Assembly (NCBI RefSeq): GCF_001406815.1
Contig: NZ_CVRR01000019.1
Location: 310,001-374,000 of the forward strand
Length of the DNA: 64,000 bases
Source: Roseburia faecis
GTDB taxonomy: Bacteria > Bacillota > Clostridia > Lachnospirales > Lachnospiraceae
Reading direction: 5' to 3'
This document shows, in pieces, positions 26,726-35,920 of the stretch. Numbering within the stretch: position 1 is the first letter of the stretch; every line of letters starts with the position of its first letter. A model generated the notes under the pieces. It ran no database searches and was not told the origin of the DNA. It saw nothing but the letters and a program-made list of their open reading frames with translations. Made by a program: the position numbers and the translations under genes.

Positions 26726-27340
26726 TTATATTTTTTCTTCCGGTGCCAGTTCCTGTATGCGCCGGATCAGGCTTTCCCTCTCATAAGGAACGTTTCCTTT
26801 CAGTACCTCATTCTTTACAAATGCAAATGTTTCCTTCTCCCCCCGCACTGCCAGCATCAGTAAAAGATAGTGGATCAGTGCCTCGGTATCCGGATGGATC
26901 AGATAATGCGATCTGCCGTGCATATAGTAATCGAGTGCACTCCGATCCGTGTATTTGTCTTTCTGGTAGTTTTTGGATGCACTGATCCTGTCAACAAACA
27001 TTTCCGCCACGTAGCACACCGGCATTTTCATTCCTGCCATCCCCGAATGTTCTTTCCCCGGTTCTTTTGAAATATCATAATCAATCCAGTACTCGAGATG
27101 GTGTTTATTGCGTCCTTTGTGATGCAGCCACGCCAGGGAATACCCCTTTTCCTTCCGCTCTGCATTGTTCGGACTCATGGTTCCCTGATAATATTTGCAA
27201 CCGACCAGAAATTCCGTCGGAGAATATTTTGAAAGATCATGCAGCAGCCCCTGCCTGTATAGTCCGATCTTAAAGCAGCCGGCCAGCACCAGATTTTTGT
27301 GATGTGTAATTGTGCAAAAATGTTTCCATGCATTACCCAT
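26726..27340 (-). CDS. DUF5662-type protein of unknown function
   Basis: 204 residues, rich in His, Tyr and Trp. It has H-and-D motifs (THHKNLVLAGC; GLLHDLSKYSPTEF; WLHHKGRNKHHLEYWIDYD) that resemble an all-helical HD-like metal-binding fold. I associate it with the DUF5662 family but know no function. Its start overlaps the end of the GH13-like gene by 8 bp, so the two are likely co-transcribed. Confidence 0.7.
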   Translation of the reverse strand: MGNAWKHFCTITHHKNLVLAGCFKIGLYRQGLLHDLSKYSPTEFLVGCKYYQGTMSPNNAERKEKGYSLAWLHHKGRNKHHLEYWIDYDISKEPGKEHSGMAGMKMPVCYVAEMFVDRISASKNYQKDKYTDRSALDYYMHGRSHYLIHPDTEALIHYLLLMLAVRGEKETFAFVKNEVLKGNVPYERESLIRRIQELAPEEKI

Positions 27341-29258
27341 GTTTTTTCATCTCCCTGCTCTCCAGCACACAGATGGTCTGTGGCCGGAGAATGATTTTTC
27401 CTCCGCTTACGGGCTTTGGTGCGTCCAAAAACGCAGCATCCTCTTCTCCGCTGTCAATACAGACAACCCATTCTTTCCCTTTTCGCGGTTTAGGCAAAGC
27501 CAGTTCCGTTGCCGCGGCAAGAAAATTATAGGCGACATAGACATCCGGCTCTTTTTCGTTTTGGGCATAAGCCCCGCAATAAAGCATTCCTAGGCATAGA
27601 TGATCCGGTGTCGGTTCTAAAATCCACGCACTTGTCCCGTGATAGGAAAGATCCGGATACCCCAGCGATTTATAATCCGAAAACTGGAATGGCATCGGAT
27701 TTGAAAGCACGGTATGTTCTTTTCGAAACGCAATTACCTGCTGCAGAAATTCGATCTGTCTGCGATGAGACTTTTCATTCTTCCAGTTCACCCAGCCGGT
27801 GGGATTATCCTGACAGTATGCATTATTATTTCCGTTCTGGGAATTTCCCATCTCATCACCGCTCCACAACAGAGGAACCCCCTGCGCCAGCATAAGCATA
27901 AGAACCGCATTTCTCCAGTTTAATTTCCGGAGCGCATCGATATAACGCTTTCTGGTCGGTCCCTCCACGCCGTAATTATTGCTGAAATTCCAGGAACTCC
28001 CATCGAGATTTTGCTCTCCGTTTTCCTCATTGTGTTTATCGTTGTACATAAACAGATCTGCAAGCGTAAACCCGTTGTTGCTTGCTATATAATTGATATA
28101 GCCTAAAAAAGCCCCCTGTTTTCTCTGCTGATCGGCAAAATCACGCATATTTCCATTGATATGATTTAAGACCTGCCGGATCGGATACTGATACTCCTCT
28201 TTGTAAATATACAGATTCGGATACTTCCGGCTTGCCGCACATGCTTTTTCCTCAAAATCCACATAAAAGATCTTTGTGCGGCTGAGCATTCCATCCTGCA
28301 CGATCGCTGTAATGGGCAGATGTTCTCCAAGCAGATGGATTCCGTCCACATGGTATTCCCGCACCCAGTAACGAAGCGCTTCTAAAATCAGATTATGATT
28401 CACTTTCTCCGGAAAATACATCTCCATCACACATTCCATGCCGTTTTCGTGTAGACGGCGGATCAGCATCCTGAATTCCCGGGAAGCATGCAGCGGATCG
28501 GCAGCATACGATGCCTTCACCGCAAAATAATTTCCGGGCTCATATCCCCAGTAATTCACTTTGCGCGGAACCTTTTTTATTTTTTCTGCCGGGCGGATCT
28601 GATCCGTCTGTTTTTCTTTCCAACGGATATATTCCGGAAGTTTCTGCTGCTTTGGCAGTTCAATTTCCTCAAACTCATACACCGGCATAAGTTCAACTGT
28701 TGTCACACCGAGTTTCTTCAGATAGGGAATCCGGTTCATAAGCGCACGAAATGTCCCCGGAACACTTCTGGTACCGGAATCCATCGTAAAACCACGCACA
28801 TGCAGCTTGTACATAATCATCTGTTCTCTCGGTATTTCCGGACATACATCCTCCCCCCAGTCAAACTCCTGCACATCAAATGCCCCATGCACCTCATACT
28901 GCTGCCGGCTGCGTGAACTGTCATTCCAGACCTGCCGCCCCATGATGGCGTGTGCGCACGGATCCATTACCTTTTTTCCATTGATCTTAAAATCGTAAAT
29001 CAGATGTTCGAGATGCAGATCTGCCACTGCGATAGAGCGCACCGATCCCATGCAGTATTCTGCCGGAACAGCTATCTTTTCTTCTTTTTCGGTCTGTATA
29101 TCCTTAAGTACCACAAAACAGCTGTCCTCTTTTTCCGCATCAAACGTAAAAGTGGTCCATTCTCCCTGAATCGTCACTCCCGGTTTTGCGTAATCTCCTT
29201 CTCTGATCCTTCTATTGTCTGTTCGTTTTTTCGTATCTCGTATTTTCATGTTTTTCAT
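27333..29258 (-). CDS. GH13 glycogen-debranching-like protein, probably catalytically inactive
   Basis: 641 residues with the layout of GlgX/pullulanase-type enzymes: an N-terminal CBM48-like beta domain (about 25-110), then a (beta/alpha)8 barrel with YKLHVRGFTMDSGT, LGVTTVELMPVYEFEE, NYWGYEPGNYFA and a C-terminal beta domain. At conserved region II, where active enzymes have DGFRFDLA with the nucleophile Asp, this protein has DGIHLLGEHL. At region IV, where HD is expected, it has YIASNNGFTLADLF. At least two of three catalytic carboxylates therefore look lost. It may be a glycan-binding or regulatory pseudoenzyme rather than a debranching enzyme. Confidence 0.82.
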   Translation of the reverse strand: MKNMKIRDTKKRTDNRRIREGDYAKPGVTIQGEWTTFTFDAEKEDSCFVVLKDIQTEKEEKIAVPAEYCMGSVRSIAVADLHLEHLIYDFKINGKKVMDPCAHAIMGRQVWNDSSRSRQQYEVHGAFDVQEFDWGEDVCPEIPREQMIMYKLHVRGFTMDSGTRSVPGTFRALMNRIPYLKKLGVTTVELMPVYEFEEIELPKQQKLPEYIRWKEKQTDQIRPAEKIKKVPRKVNYWGYEPGNYFAVKASYAADPLHASREFRMLIRRLHENGMECVMEMYFPEKVNHNLILEALRYWVREYHVDGIHLLGEHLPITAIVQDGMLSRTKIFYVDFEEKACAASRKYPNLYIYKEEYQYPIRQVLNHINGNMRDFADQQRKQGAFLGYINYIASNNGFTLADLFMYNDKHNEENGEQNLDGSSWNFSNNYGVEGPTRKRYIDALRKLNWRNAVLMLMLAQGVPLLWSGDEMGNSQNGNNNAYCQDNPTGWVNWKNEKSHRRQIEFLQQVIAFRKEHTVLSNPMPFQFSDYKSLGYPDLSYHGTSAWILEPTPDHLCLGMLYCGAYAQNEKEPDVYVAYNFLAAATELALPKPRKGKEWVVCIDSGEEDAAFLDAPKPVSGGKIILRPQTICVLESREMKKHG

Positions 29259-29298
29259 TATACCCTTTTTAAAAAACTTTGTATATCACTTTTTCGAA

Positions 29299-29328
29299 TT
29301 GACAAGCTCCTTACTCCTCGCTTATAAT
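29299..29328 (+). promoter_or_regulatory. Sigma-A promoter of the DUF1292 gene
   Basis: Consensus TTGACA and TATAAT separated by 18 bp, about 40 bp before the ATG; an AGAGG ribosome site follows. Confidence 0.85.
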
Positions 29329-29367
29329 GATAAAAGACACAAAAACGATTAAGAAAAGAGGTATCTT

Positions 29368-29697
29368 ATGGAAGATAAAGAAAAAGCAACACCCGTTACC
29401 CCGGATGAGATTGAAGATATTCGTGTAACACTTGATTTGGATGAAGGCGAAGTAGAATGTAAAATTCTCACTATTTTTGAGGTAAACAAACAGGACTACA
29501 TCGCACTGATGCCACTCAATCCGGACGGCTCCGATCCGGATGAAGGCACCGTTTATCTCTACCGCTATGCGGAGGATGAGGATGGCATTCCACAGATCGA
29601 CAGCATCACGGATGACGACGAGTACGAAGCCGCTGCTGACCGCTTCGATGAAATGCTCGATGATGACTACTTCAATGCACTCGAAGACGAGGAATAA
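29368..29697 (+). CDS. DUF1292 family protein
   Basis: 109 residues, very acidic (Asp/Glu clusters throughout, tail DDDYFNALEDEE). The KILTIFEVNKQDYIALMPLN block is the DUF1292 (YrzB-like) core. Small, soluble, widespread in Firmicutes and of unknown function. Monocistronic, with its own promoter and a strong terminator. Confidence 0.88.
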   Translation: MEDKEKATPVTPDEIEDIRVTLDLDEGEVECKILTIFEVNKQDYIALMPLNPDGSDPDEGTVYLYRYAEDEDGIPQIDSITDDDEYEAAADRFDEMLDDDYFNALEDEE

Positions 29698-29706
29698 CTT
29701 TTATAA

Positions 29707-29740
29707 AAACCTGCATCGAATACCCGATGCAGGTTTTTTA
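29707..29740. terminator. Bidirectional terminator between DUF1292 gene and helicase gene
   Basis: A perfect 12-bp stem (AAACCTGCATCG with CGATGCAGGTTT) with a 6-nt loop, followed by T residues on the plus strand and preceded by an A run. It serves both convergent genes. Confidence 0.9.
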
Positions 29741-31570
29741 CGGCTCTTTACCGACTTCTTTGATAAAACGCGACAGTTCCACCTCTTTGCCACGCATTTT
29801 TTTTACCGAACAGATTGTCAGGGATTCCTTTGCTCTGGTCATTCCCACATAAAACAAACGCCGTTCTTCCTCGACATCCTGCTTTAATACTGCTTTCTTA
29901 TAAGGCATTACGCCCTCGTTGACGTCAATCAGATACACTTTTGTAAATTCCAGCCCCTTGGCGCTGTGCAGTGTTGCAAATGTCACAGCATTCTGATTCC
30001 TGCGCTTTTCCTGCGCCAGTCTCTTTAACTCCTGCCGGTATTCTTCTATATGTGCAAACCATTCCTCAAATGTACGGTACCCTTTGGCACTCGCAAGGAT
30101 TTCATCTGCCACTTCATAAAAATCTTCTTTATTCGCATTCCGGTATTCGGCATACTCTGCCAGATAATCATCGTACCCGATTCCCCGCCGGATATAGTTG
30201 ATTGCCGCATAAGGGCTCAGACGGGATAAATGTTTCAGATCATACCACAGCTTTTCGATCCGCTCCGCGATCCACGGCTGCTCCTCATATAATTTCACCC
30301 ACTCATCAAAACATACCGTTTCATCGGGCAGGCTGTCCCTGCCGATATACCGCTTCGGCCGGTTCATAATAGAAAGGAAATCGGCTCTGCTGTCACTTCC
30401 CTGTGCGATGCGGATATAAGTGAAAAAATCACGGGCAATCCAGTGCTCATAGATATCCGGAATCCGGTCTTTCGTCTGAAATGCCAGATTGGCAGAAACC
30501 ATATATTCCATCAGGGCACGCGGCTGCATGTTTGTCCGAAACAGTACTGCGATTTCCGAAAGCGGAACCCCATTTTGCACAGTCTGCCGGATATCTTCTG
30601 CCAAAAATGCATTCTCTTTATAGCAGTCCTCAAAGTACTGAAAACGCACCTTCTGTTTCCCGGCTTTTCCGGCACGGATCTTTTTCGGAAAACGTTCTTC
30701 ATTGTGTGCGATCAGGCGCATAGCTGCCTCCACAATCGGCGGCTCACACCGGTAATTTACTTCAAGATTCACAATCTTTGCCTGCGGGTATATCTTTTGA
30801 AATCCCAGCATAATTTCCGGCTTCGAACCGCGGAACCGATAGATGGACTGGTCATCATCTCCCACTACAAAGAGATTATTTTCCGGTGCGGCAAGCATAC
30901 ACATGATCTTCCACTGGATCAGATTGATATCCTGAAATTCGTCGATCAGAATATAACGGTACTTTTTCTGCCATGCCGAAAGAATATCCTTCCGCTGGGA
31001 AAACAGGTCATATGTGTATGTCAGCATATCATCAAAATCTATCAGGCGGTTTCTTTTGAGCCGCTCATCATATTCCCGGTAAATCTTCCGGAAAATCTCC
31101 TCCCCACAGCTGGAAGAATAAAAATGTTCCAGCGGAATCTGCTCATTTTTCACACGGCTGATCTCCGTTAAAACATCCCCGATAAATTCCCCTTCATCCC
31201 GGTATTCCAGATGATGATAAGACAGAATCTCCCGCATAAACTGATATCGCTGCTCCTCCGATATAATATTTCCGGAATCAAAATGATACGCCAGCTTCAG
31301 CACCATGAAAAATATGGCGTGGAACGTACCGAAGGTCACTTTCGTTCTCTCTTCTCCTGTCAATGCAAGAAAACGCTGCTTCATCTCCTGTGCCGCCGCT
31401 CGCGTAAATGTAATCACAAGAATATTGGACGGATCTATGTTCTCATATTCAATTAACTGTTTCGTTCTTTGGGTAATTACCGCAGTTTTCCCGGAACCGG
31501 GACCTGCCAGAACAAGCATCGGGCCATCCTTATGGCGGATGGCCTGCTGCTGGGATTTATTATAGTTCAT
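29738..31570 (-). CDS. UvrD/Rep-type DNA helicase
   Basis: 610-residue superfamily 1 helicase: Walker A LVLAGPGSGKTAVITQRT, motif Ia VITFTRAAAQEM, motif II LIDEFQDIN, motif III VVGDDDQSIYRFRGS, motif IV region NYRCEPPIVEAAM, and motif VI FYVGMTRAKESL. It is shorter than PcrA/UvrD (about 720-750) because it lacks the long C-terminal extension. Probable role in DNA repair. It starts 21 bp after gltX and is likely co-transcribed with it. Confidence 0.93.
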   Translation of the reverse strand: MNYNKSQQQAIRHKDGPMLVLAGPGSGKTAVITQRTKQLIEYENIDPSNILVITFTRAAAQEMKQRFLALTGEERTKVTFGTFHAIFFMVLKLAYHFDSGNIISEEQRYQFMREILSYHHLEYRDEGEFIGDVLTEISRVKNEQIPLEHFYSSSCGEEIFRKIYREYDERLKRNRLIDFDDMLTYTYDLFSQRKDILSAWQKKYRYILIDEFQDINLIQWKIMCMLAAPENNLFVVGDDDQSIYRFRGSKPEIMLGFQKIYPQAKIVNLEVNYRCEPPIVEAAMRLIAHNEERFPKKIRAGKAGKQKVRFQYFEDCYKENAFLAEDIRQTVQNGVPLSEIAVLFRTNMQPRALMEYMVSANLAFQTKDRIPDIYEHWIARDFFTYIRIAQGSDSRADFLSIMNRPKRYIGRDSLPDETVCFDEWVKLYEEQPWIAERIEKLWYDLKHLSRLSPYAAINYIRRGIGYDDYLAEYAEYRNANKEDFYEVADEILASAKGYRTFEEWFAHIEEYRQELKRLAQEKRRNQNAVTFATLHSAKGLEFTKVYLIDVNEGVMPYKKAVLKQDVEEERRLFYVGMTRAKESLTICSVKKMRGKEVELSRFIKEVGKEP

Positions 31571-31591
31571 TCGTTCTCCCGTGAGAATGTT

Positions 31592-33049
31592 CTACTGTGC
31601 CTGAGAAAGGAGCTCGATTCCTTTACGGATACGGGCAAGAGACTCTTCTTTTCCAAGAACCTCCATAAGCTCGGTGGCACCGCCCGGTGTCATCTGCTTG
31701 CCGGATACTGCCGTACGGATCGGCCACATAACATATCCGTTCTTGCAGCCTTTCTGCTCTACATACTTAAGAAGTGTCTGATACAATGCATCGTTGCTGT
31801 AATCTTCCTGAGCCTCTAAGACCGGAAGGATCTCCTGCAACACTTCAAGAGAAGTCTGTGCATTTGTCTTCATTTTCTTGTGCGTGTACATTGCCACATC
31901 ATATTCCGGAAGTTCCTCAAAGAAATCAATGTGATCCCTGATATCCGGGAAGATCTCGATACGGGTCTGTACCATATGTGCAATCTTCTTCAGATCATAA
32001 TCTTTGGTGATCACTTCTTTGATATACGGAAGTGCCATCTCGTAGAACTTGTCAAAGTCCATTTTTTTGATGTATTCCCCGTTCATCCATTTTAACTTGG
32101 TATAGTCAAAGACTGCCGGTGATTTATTCATATGATGGTAATCAAACTTTTCTACCAGTTCTTCGAGTGTCATGATCTCCTGGTTATCTGCCGGGCTCCA
32201 TCCAAGCAATGCAACAAAGTTCACGATCGCCTCTGTCAGAAATCCCTGCTCTACCAGATCTTCAAACGAAGAATGTCCGCATCGTTTTGACAGCTTCTGA
32301 TGATTTTCATCCGTAATCAGCGGACAATGGATATATACCGGTACTTCCCAGCCAAATGCCTCATACAGACGATTGTACTTCGGGGAAGAGGAAAGATACT
32401 CGTTTCCACGGACAACATGGGTAATTCCCATCAGATGATCGTCTACCACATTTGCAAAATTGTAAGTCGGATATCCATCGGACTTGATCAGAATCATATC
32501 GTCCAGCTCCGCATTGTCAACGGTAATATCCCCGTAAATCTCATCCTCGAACGTTGTCGTTCCCTCCGTCGGGTTATTCTGGCGGATGACATACGGTACG
32601 CCTGCGGCAAGTTTTTCTTCTACTTCTTCCTTGGAAAGATGCAGACAGTGCTTGTCATATACATGAATTTCTTTTCCTGCAACTACTTTTTTGAGTCCCT
32701 CTAAGCGTTCCTTGTCACAGAAACAATAATAGGCCTCGCCTTTATCGATCAGCTCTTTGGCGTATTTTAAATAAATGCCCTGTGCCTGACGCTCACTCTG
32801 TACATATGGTCCACAGCCGCCATCCTTGTCCGGTCCCTCGTCATGGATCAGGCCTGTTTTCTGCAGGGTGCGGTAAATAATATCTACAGCGCCTTCCACA
32901 TAACGCTCCTGATCGGTATCTTCTATTCTTAAGATGAAATCTCCGCCCTCATGCTTTGCTACGAGGTAAGCATACAATGCCGTACGAAGATTTCCTACAT
33001 GCATTCTTCCTGTCGGACTTGGTGCAAATCTTGTTCTTACTTTACTCAT
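31592..33049 (-). CDS. gltX: Glutamyl-tRNA synthetase
   Basis: 485-residue class I synthetase. The N-terminal [20 protein letters not shown] carries the HIGH-type motif as HVGN; the KMSKS-type motif is seen as QKLSKR. It charges tRNA-Glu, and in Firmicutes often tRNA-Gln as well. Start ATG has an AAGGAGAG site. Confidence 0.97.
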   Translation of the reverse strand: MSKVRTRFAPSPTGRMHVGNLRTALYAYLVAKHEGGDFILRIEDTDQERYVEGAVDIIYRTLQKTGLIHDEGPDKDGGCGPYVQSERQAQGIYLKYAKELIDKGEAYYCFCDKERLEGLKKVVAGKEIHVYDKHCLHLSKEEVEEKLAAGVPYVIRQNNPTEGTTTFEDEIYGDITVDNAELDDMILIKSDGYPTYNFANVVDDHLMGITHVVRGNEYLSSSPKYNRLYEAFGWEVPVYIHCPLITDENHQKLSKRCGHSSFEDLVEQGFLTEAIVNFVALLGWSPADNQEIMTLEELVEKFDYHHMNKSPAVFDYTKLKWMNGEYIKKMDFDKFYEMALPYIKEVITKDYDLKKIAHMVQTRIEIFPDIRDHIDFFEELPEYDVAMYTHKKMKTNAQTSLEVLQEILPVLEAQEDYSNDALYQTLLKYVEQKGCKNGYVMWPIRTAVSGKQMTPGGATELMEVLGKEESLARIRKGIELLSQAQ

Positions 33050-33081
33050 TGCGTTTCTCTCCTTATTCTGTCATGTGTTTT

Positions 33082-33110
33082 ATTATATAACAAATACACA
33101 CATAACGCAA
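33082..33110 (-). promoter_or_regulatory. Sigma-A promoter of gltX
   Basis: Minus strand TTGCGT, 17-bp spacer, TATAAT, about 33 bp before the gltX start. Its -35 overlaps the -35 of the divergent cotJ promoter. Confidence 0.75.
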
Positions 33111-33129
33111 ACGAAACATATCATACAGT
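33102..33129 (+). promoter_or_regulatory. Sigma-E-like promoter of cotJABC
   Basis: ATAACG and CATACAGT are separated by exactly 14 bp, 30 bp before the cotJA start. This matches the sigma-E consensus (-35 with ATA, -10 CATACA-T, about 14-bp spacing). It predicts expression in the mother cell; the B. subtilis cotJ operon is known to be sigma-E dependent. Confidence 0.7.
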
Positions 33130-33159
33130 ATATGCTGATCAGAAAGGAAAAAGAAATCC

Positions 33160-33363
33160 ATGAATGCAACTATTAATACTATGCCGGAAACAGACAATGG
33201 CAGCCATCAGGTACCTGGCATGTGCTACGTTCCCTGGCAGACCTTCGGCAAAACCTACGATCCTATGCGCGGGCTTGCCGCAGGCACAATTTTTCCGGAA
33301 CTGGATAAACCATTTACCGGAAAATGCAATATGAATATGATGCAGGGAGGGCGGCGGCGATGA
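33160..33363 (+). CDS. cotJA: CotJA, spore coat-associated protein
   Basis: 67 residues. The CYVPWQTFGKTYDPMRGLAA segment is the CotJA core (PWQ...Y....GL..GT.FP.L..P). First gene of the cotJ operon, preceded by an AGAAAGGA site. Encodes a small inner-coat component with CotJC. Confidence 0.92.
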   Translation: MNATINTMPETDNGSHQVPGMCYVPWQTFGKTYDPMRGLAAGTIFPELDKPFTGKCNMNMMQGGRRR

Positions 33364-33632
33364 CAAGACCATCTTCTCAGCCAATGAACCGGTCAGAATT
33401 GTACCGCTGGGTTATGGCACTGGGCTTTTGTGCCTATGATATGCTTCTTTATCTGGACACCCATCCGGATGACGCACAGGCACTCTCTTATTACAATCAG
33501 TGCAACGAATTATACAATTCAGCTAAAAAGACATACGAGGAACGTTTCGAACCGTTGTCCGCATTTGGCAGCCAGCCGCTGGAGGACTGGGACTGGAATG
33601 ACGGTCCAATGCCATGGGAAGGAGTGAAATAA
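33360..33632 (+). CDS. cotJB: CotJB, spore coat-associated protein
   Basis: 90 residues starting at an ATG that overlaps the cotJA stop (ATGA). The body LGFCAYDMLLYLDTHPDD, then ALSYYNQCNELYNSAKKTYE and the tail WDWNDGPMPWEGVK are characteristic of CotJB. Translationally coupled to cotJA. Confidence 0.92.
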   Translation: MTRPSSQPMNRSELYRWVMALGFCAYDMLLYLDTHPDDAQALSYYNQCNELYNSAKKTYEERFEPLSAFGSQPLEDWDWNDGPMPWEGVK

Positions 33633-33635
33633 GCT

Positions 33636-34058
33636 ATGTGGAATTATGAAAAAAGACTGCAATATCCGATTTCCATTTCAACACCAAATGCTAAGATGGC
33701 ATCTTTTATTATAAGTCAGTACGGTGGTCCCGATGGCGAAATGGGAGCTTCCATGCGCTATCTGGCCCAGCGGTTTTCTTTTGCAAATCCGCGGATTGCC
33801 GGTGTACTTACCGACATCGGAACCGAGGAACTTGCTCACCTCGAAATGATTGGTGCGATTGTCCGCCAGCTGACGCGCGGACTTTCCGCCAAAGAACTGG
33901 AAGCTTCCGGATTTGCACCATATTATATTGATCACACCGCAGGTGTCTGGCCGCAGGCTGCGGGTGGAGTTCCATTTTCCGCTACCGAATTTCAGTCAAG
34001 TGGTGATGCCATTGCTGATCTGGTGGAAGATATGGCAGCAGAGGGTGCGATTGTATAA
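33636..34058 (+). pseudogene. cotJC: cotJC, 5' part (manganese catalase-like coat protein), interrupted by the conjugative element
   Basis: Encodes the first 135-136 residues of CotJC, a Mn-catalase-fold spore coat protein: MWNYEKRLQYPISISTPNAK, SQYGGPDGEMGASMRYLAQR, TDIGTEELAHLEMIG (ferritin-like metal ligands Glu and His). After the GA at 34041-34042 the reading frame enters the mobile element and adds only four foreign residues (GAIV) before a stop. The missing C-terminal 68 residues lie 24.2 kb away at 58279-58486. As it stands the protein lacks the last helices of the four-helix bundle and its second set of ligands (EREIVHFQRF). Confidence 0.93.
34041..34042. other. Left junction of the element (GA core)
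   Basis: GA dinucleotide shared with 58277-58278. Joining host DNA ending at 34042 to host DNA starting at 58279 rebuilds codons A-A-E-Q-K-A-R in frame, which fits the CotJC family. Large serine recombinases of the TndX group are known to target GA. Confidence 0.85.
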
Positions 34059-34094
34059 AGACAACATTGAGGTTTTAAAAGAAAGTTCCCGATA

Positions 34095-34117
34095 ATCTGG
34101 CATACTAGCTGCCAGAT
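34095..34117 (-). terminator. Hairpin after the recombinase gene
   Basis: Perfect 8-bp stem (ATCTGGCA with TGCCAGAT), 7-nt loop, 10 bp past the recombinase stop. No strong T run follows, so termination may be weak; it could insulate cotJC from antisense transcription. Confidence 0.45.
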
Positions 34118-34126
34118 ATGAGAACC

Positions 34127-35695
34127 CTAGAAATTCCAATGTATTTCAATAGGTACTTCCTTAGTTACAGGGTCTTTTTTGCCAACCAATACATAATCAA
34201 TCAGCTTTTCAACCGTTTCCCTGTCTAAGTGTTCAAGATTTGTATATTGCTCGATTAACTGTCGTCTGTTGTCGCCAATCAGCATTTTTCTTTCAATAAC
34301 ATCAAGCTGTTTCTGCGTATCAATCATCAGTTTTTCGAGCCTTTCTTTTTGTGTTGAGAAGTCTTTGGATAAATCCAAGTAATCAAGTTCGGAAAGAATA
34401 CCCTTTACCTTATCTAAATATAATTCTCGGATTCCTTTTGTATATTCCGCAATCTTTTTTTGATAAGCAGCAATCTCCGTTTCCAGAGCTTCTTTTTGAC
34501 CTCGCAAGTCATTGTTGAATTGCACATTTTGTTCAAGCTCATCTTTGTCAAGATATTCTGCGGATAACTTATTAAGTTCATCAATCACAGCTTTTTCTAA
34601 TTTGTCTACTGAAATGAAAGAACCTATACAAGCGTCCTTTGCTACATGGCGGTTAGAGCATTGTAAATAATGCTTACCATGATTCTTTGACGAACGCATT
34701 GTATAACCACAATTCATACAGCGAGCTTTTCTGGCAAATAAACCGATTGTGCCAACTGTGAAAGGTTTTGCCTTTTGAGCTACCAATGCTTGAACCCTAT
34801 CCCATAACTCACGGTCAATAATCGGCTCATGTGTACCCTCAACTCTGTACCACTCGTCTTTGGGTCTGGGTTTGTTTTGCTTTGTCTTATAAGAAACGCT
34901 GCCATATTTCCCTTGAACCATATTCCCGATATAGATTTCATTCACCAACATATCTGATATGGCAAAATATTTCCATAGGGTACTGTTTTTCGTTTTAGGC
35001 TGCTTGTAACGCAAACCATGAAGTCGTTTGTATTCCGTAGGGTTTGGTATTCCTCTGTCATTCAGCATACGGGCAATGGCGGTCTTTCCATATCCCTGTG
35101 AAAACAGTGTAAAAACTTCTCTGACAACTTCCGCAGCTTCTTCATCAATAATCAAATGCCCTTTTACGTCAGGGTCTTTTTTGTAACCATACAGAGCAAA
35201 AGCACCGATATGGTGTCCGTTCTTTCTTCTGTCAGTGAGAACGCTTTTAATGTTCTCTGACATATCCTCCAAGTACCACTCATTCACCAGACCGTTAATC
35301 TGTCTTGATTTCTTATTTCCTTTATTAGCGGTATCTGCATTATCAACAATGCTGATGAAGCGAATACCCCAAATAGGAAAAAGACCGTGGATATATTTTT
35401 CCACTAATTCTAGTTCTCTGGTAAATCTGGATTGTGTCTTACAAAGGACAATATCAAATTTACGATTCTTTGCGTCCTCCAACAACCTGTTAAATTCTGG
35501 TCGTCGTCTGTCAGAACCAGTGTAATCATCATCACTGTATATGTTGTAGACTTCCCAACCATGCTCTAATGAGTATTGAAGTAACATTGACTTTTGATTC
35601 TGAATACTGTTACTGTCGTCTGTTTCTGATTGTTTGTTTCTATCTTCCTCTGATAAGCGGCAATAAATAGCAACTCTTGATTTTGATTCTATCAT
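34127..35695 (-). CDS. Large serine recombinase (TndX-like)
   Basis: 522 residues. An N-terminal resolvase catalytic domain begins RVAIYCRLSEED with the nucleophile Ser at position 15 and conserved Arg residues (QSRFTREL). It is followed by the recombinase domain (YGKTAIARMLNDRGIPNPTE), a zinc-ribbon with Cys pairs (CMNCGY and, further on, CSNRH...C) and a C-terminal coiled coil. It catalyses integration and excision through a 2-bp crossover; TndX of Tn5397 is the closest type known to me. It replaces the tyrosine Int/Xis of Tn916. ATG at 35695 with an AAGGAG site. Confidence 0.95.
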   Translation of the reverse strand: MIESKSRVAIYCRLSEEDRNKQSETDDSNSIQNQKSMLLQYSLEHGWEVYNIYSDDDYTGSDRRRPEFNRLLEDAKNRKFDIVLCKTQSRFTRELELVEKYIHGLFPIWGIRFISIVDNADTANKGNKKSRQINGLVNEWYLEDMSENIKSVLTDRRKNGHHIGAFALYGYKKDPDVKGHLIIDEEAAEVVREVFTLFSQGYGKTAIARMLNDRGIPNPTEYKRLHGLRYKQPKTKNSTLWKYFAISDMLVNEIYIGNMVQGKYGSVSYKTKQNKPRPKDEWYRVEGTHEPIIDRELWDRVQALVAQKAKPFTVGTIGLFARKARCMNCGYTMRSSKNHGKHYLQCSNRHVAKDACIGSFISVDKLEKAVIDELNKLSAEYLDKDELEQNVQFNNDLRGQKEALETEIAAYQKKIAEYTKGIRELYLDKVKGILSELDYLDLSKDFSTQKERLEKLMIDTQKQLDVIERKMLIGDNRRQLIEQYTNLEHLDRETVEKLIDYVLVGKKDPVTKEVPIEIHWNF

Positions 35696-35723
35696 GCTTC
35701 GTTCTCCTTTTTGAGAAGACGAA

Positions 35724-35776
35724 ACAAACTATCTCTACATAATGTTATTATAACATCTTGTAGGATAGTTTGTCTA
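35724..35776 (-). promoter_or_regulatory. Recombinase promoter overlapped by a palindromic operator
   Basis: Minus strand TAGACA, 18-bp spacer, TATAAT (-10 at 35747-35752). A near-perfect inverted repeat covers it: ACAAACTATC-TCTACA at 35724-35739 and TGTAGGATAGTTTGT at 35759-35773. An inner palindrome (ATGTTAT/ATAACAT) is centred on the -10. This looks like a repressor or autoregulatory site controlling recombinase expression; a hairpin role in the mRNA is also possible. Confidence 0.7.
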
Positions 35777-35920
35777 TCATCTGGCAGGAGTTGCCCTTCC
35801 TTTATTTTTTTCATATTGATTTATCAACTCTATCCATTTTAGAGTAAATGCTTTTGTAAACGCCGCTTTATCACAATTTTTAAAAACATTCTTGCAAACT
35901 ACCTTTGCGTCATTTGCCAT
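35777..35920 (-). CDS. Small protein upstream of the recombinase, unknown function
   Basis: 47 residues, beginning MANDAKVVCKNVFKNCDKA and ending NKGRATPAR, with a strong GAGGTGG site 5 nt before the ATG at 35920. Charged and helical, with two Cys and a Trp, and no recognised DNA-binding motif. It occupies the place where a recombination directionality factor (Xis analogue) would be expected. That role is inference only. Confidence 0.6.
   Translation of the reverse strand: MANDAKVVCKNVFKNCDKAAFTKAFTLKWIELINQYEKNKGRATPAR

Noticed and set aside
33050-33160. tRNA gene beside gltX
   Set aside because: No cloverleaf, T-loop GTTCRA or acceptor pairing visible; the stretch holds two promoters only.
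34041-34048. Alternative 2-bp core GC (34047-34048 with 58271-58272)
   Set aside because: It also keeps frame but inserts four residues (GAPE) into a conserved AAEQKAR stretch; the GA core gives the expected family sequence and matches the known TndX preference.
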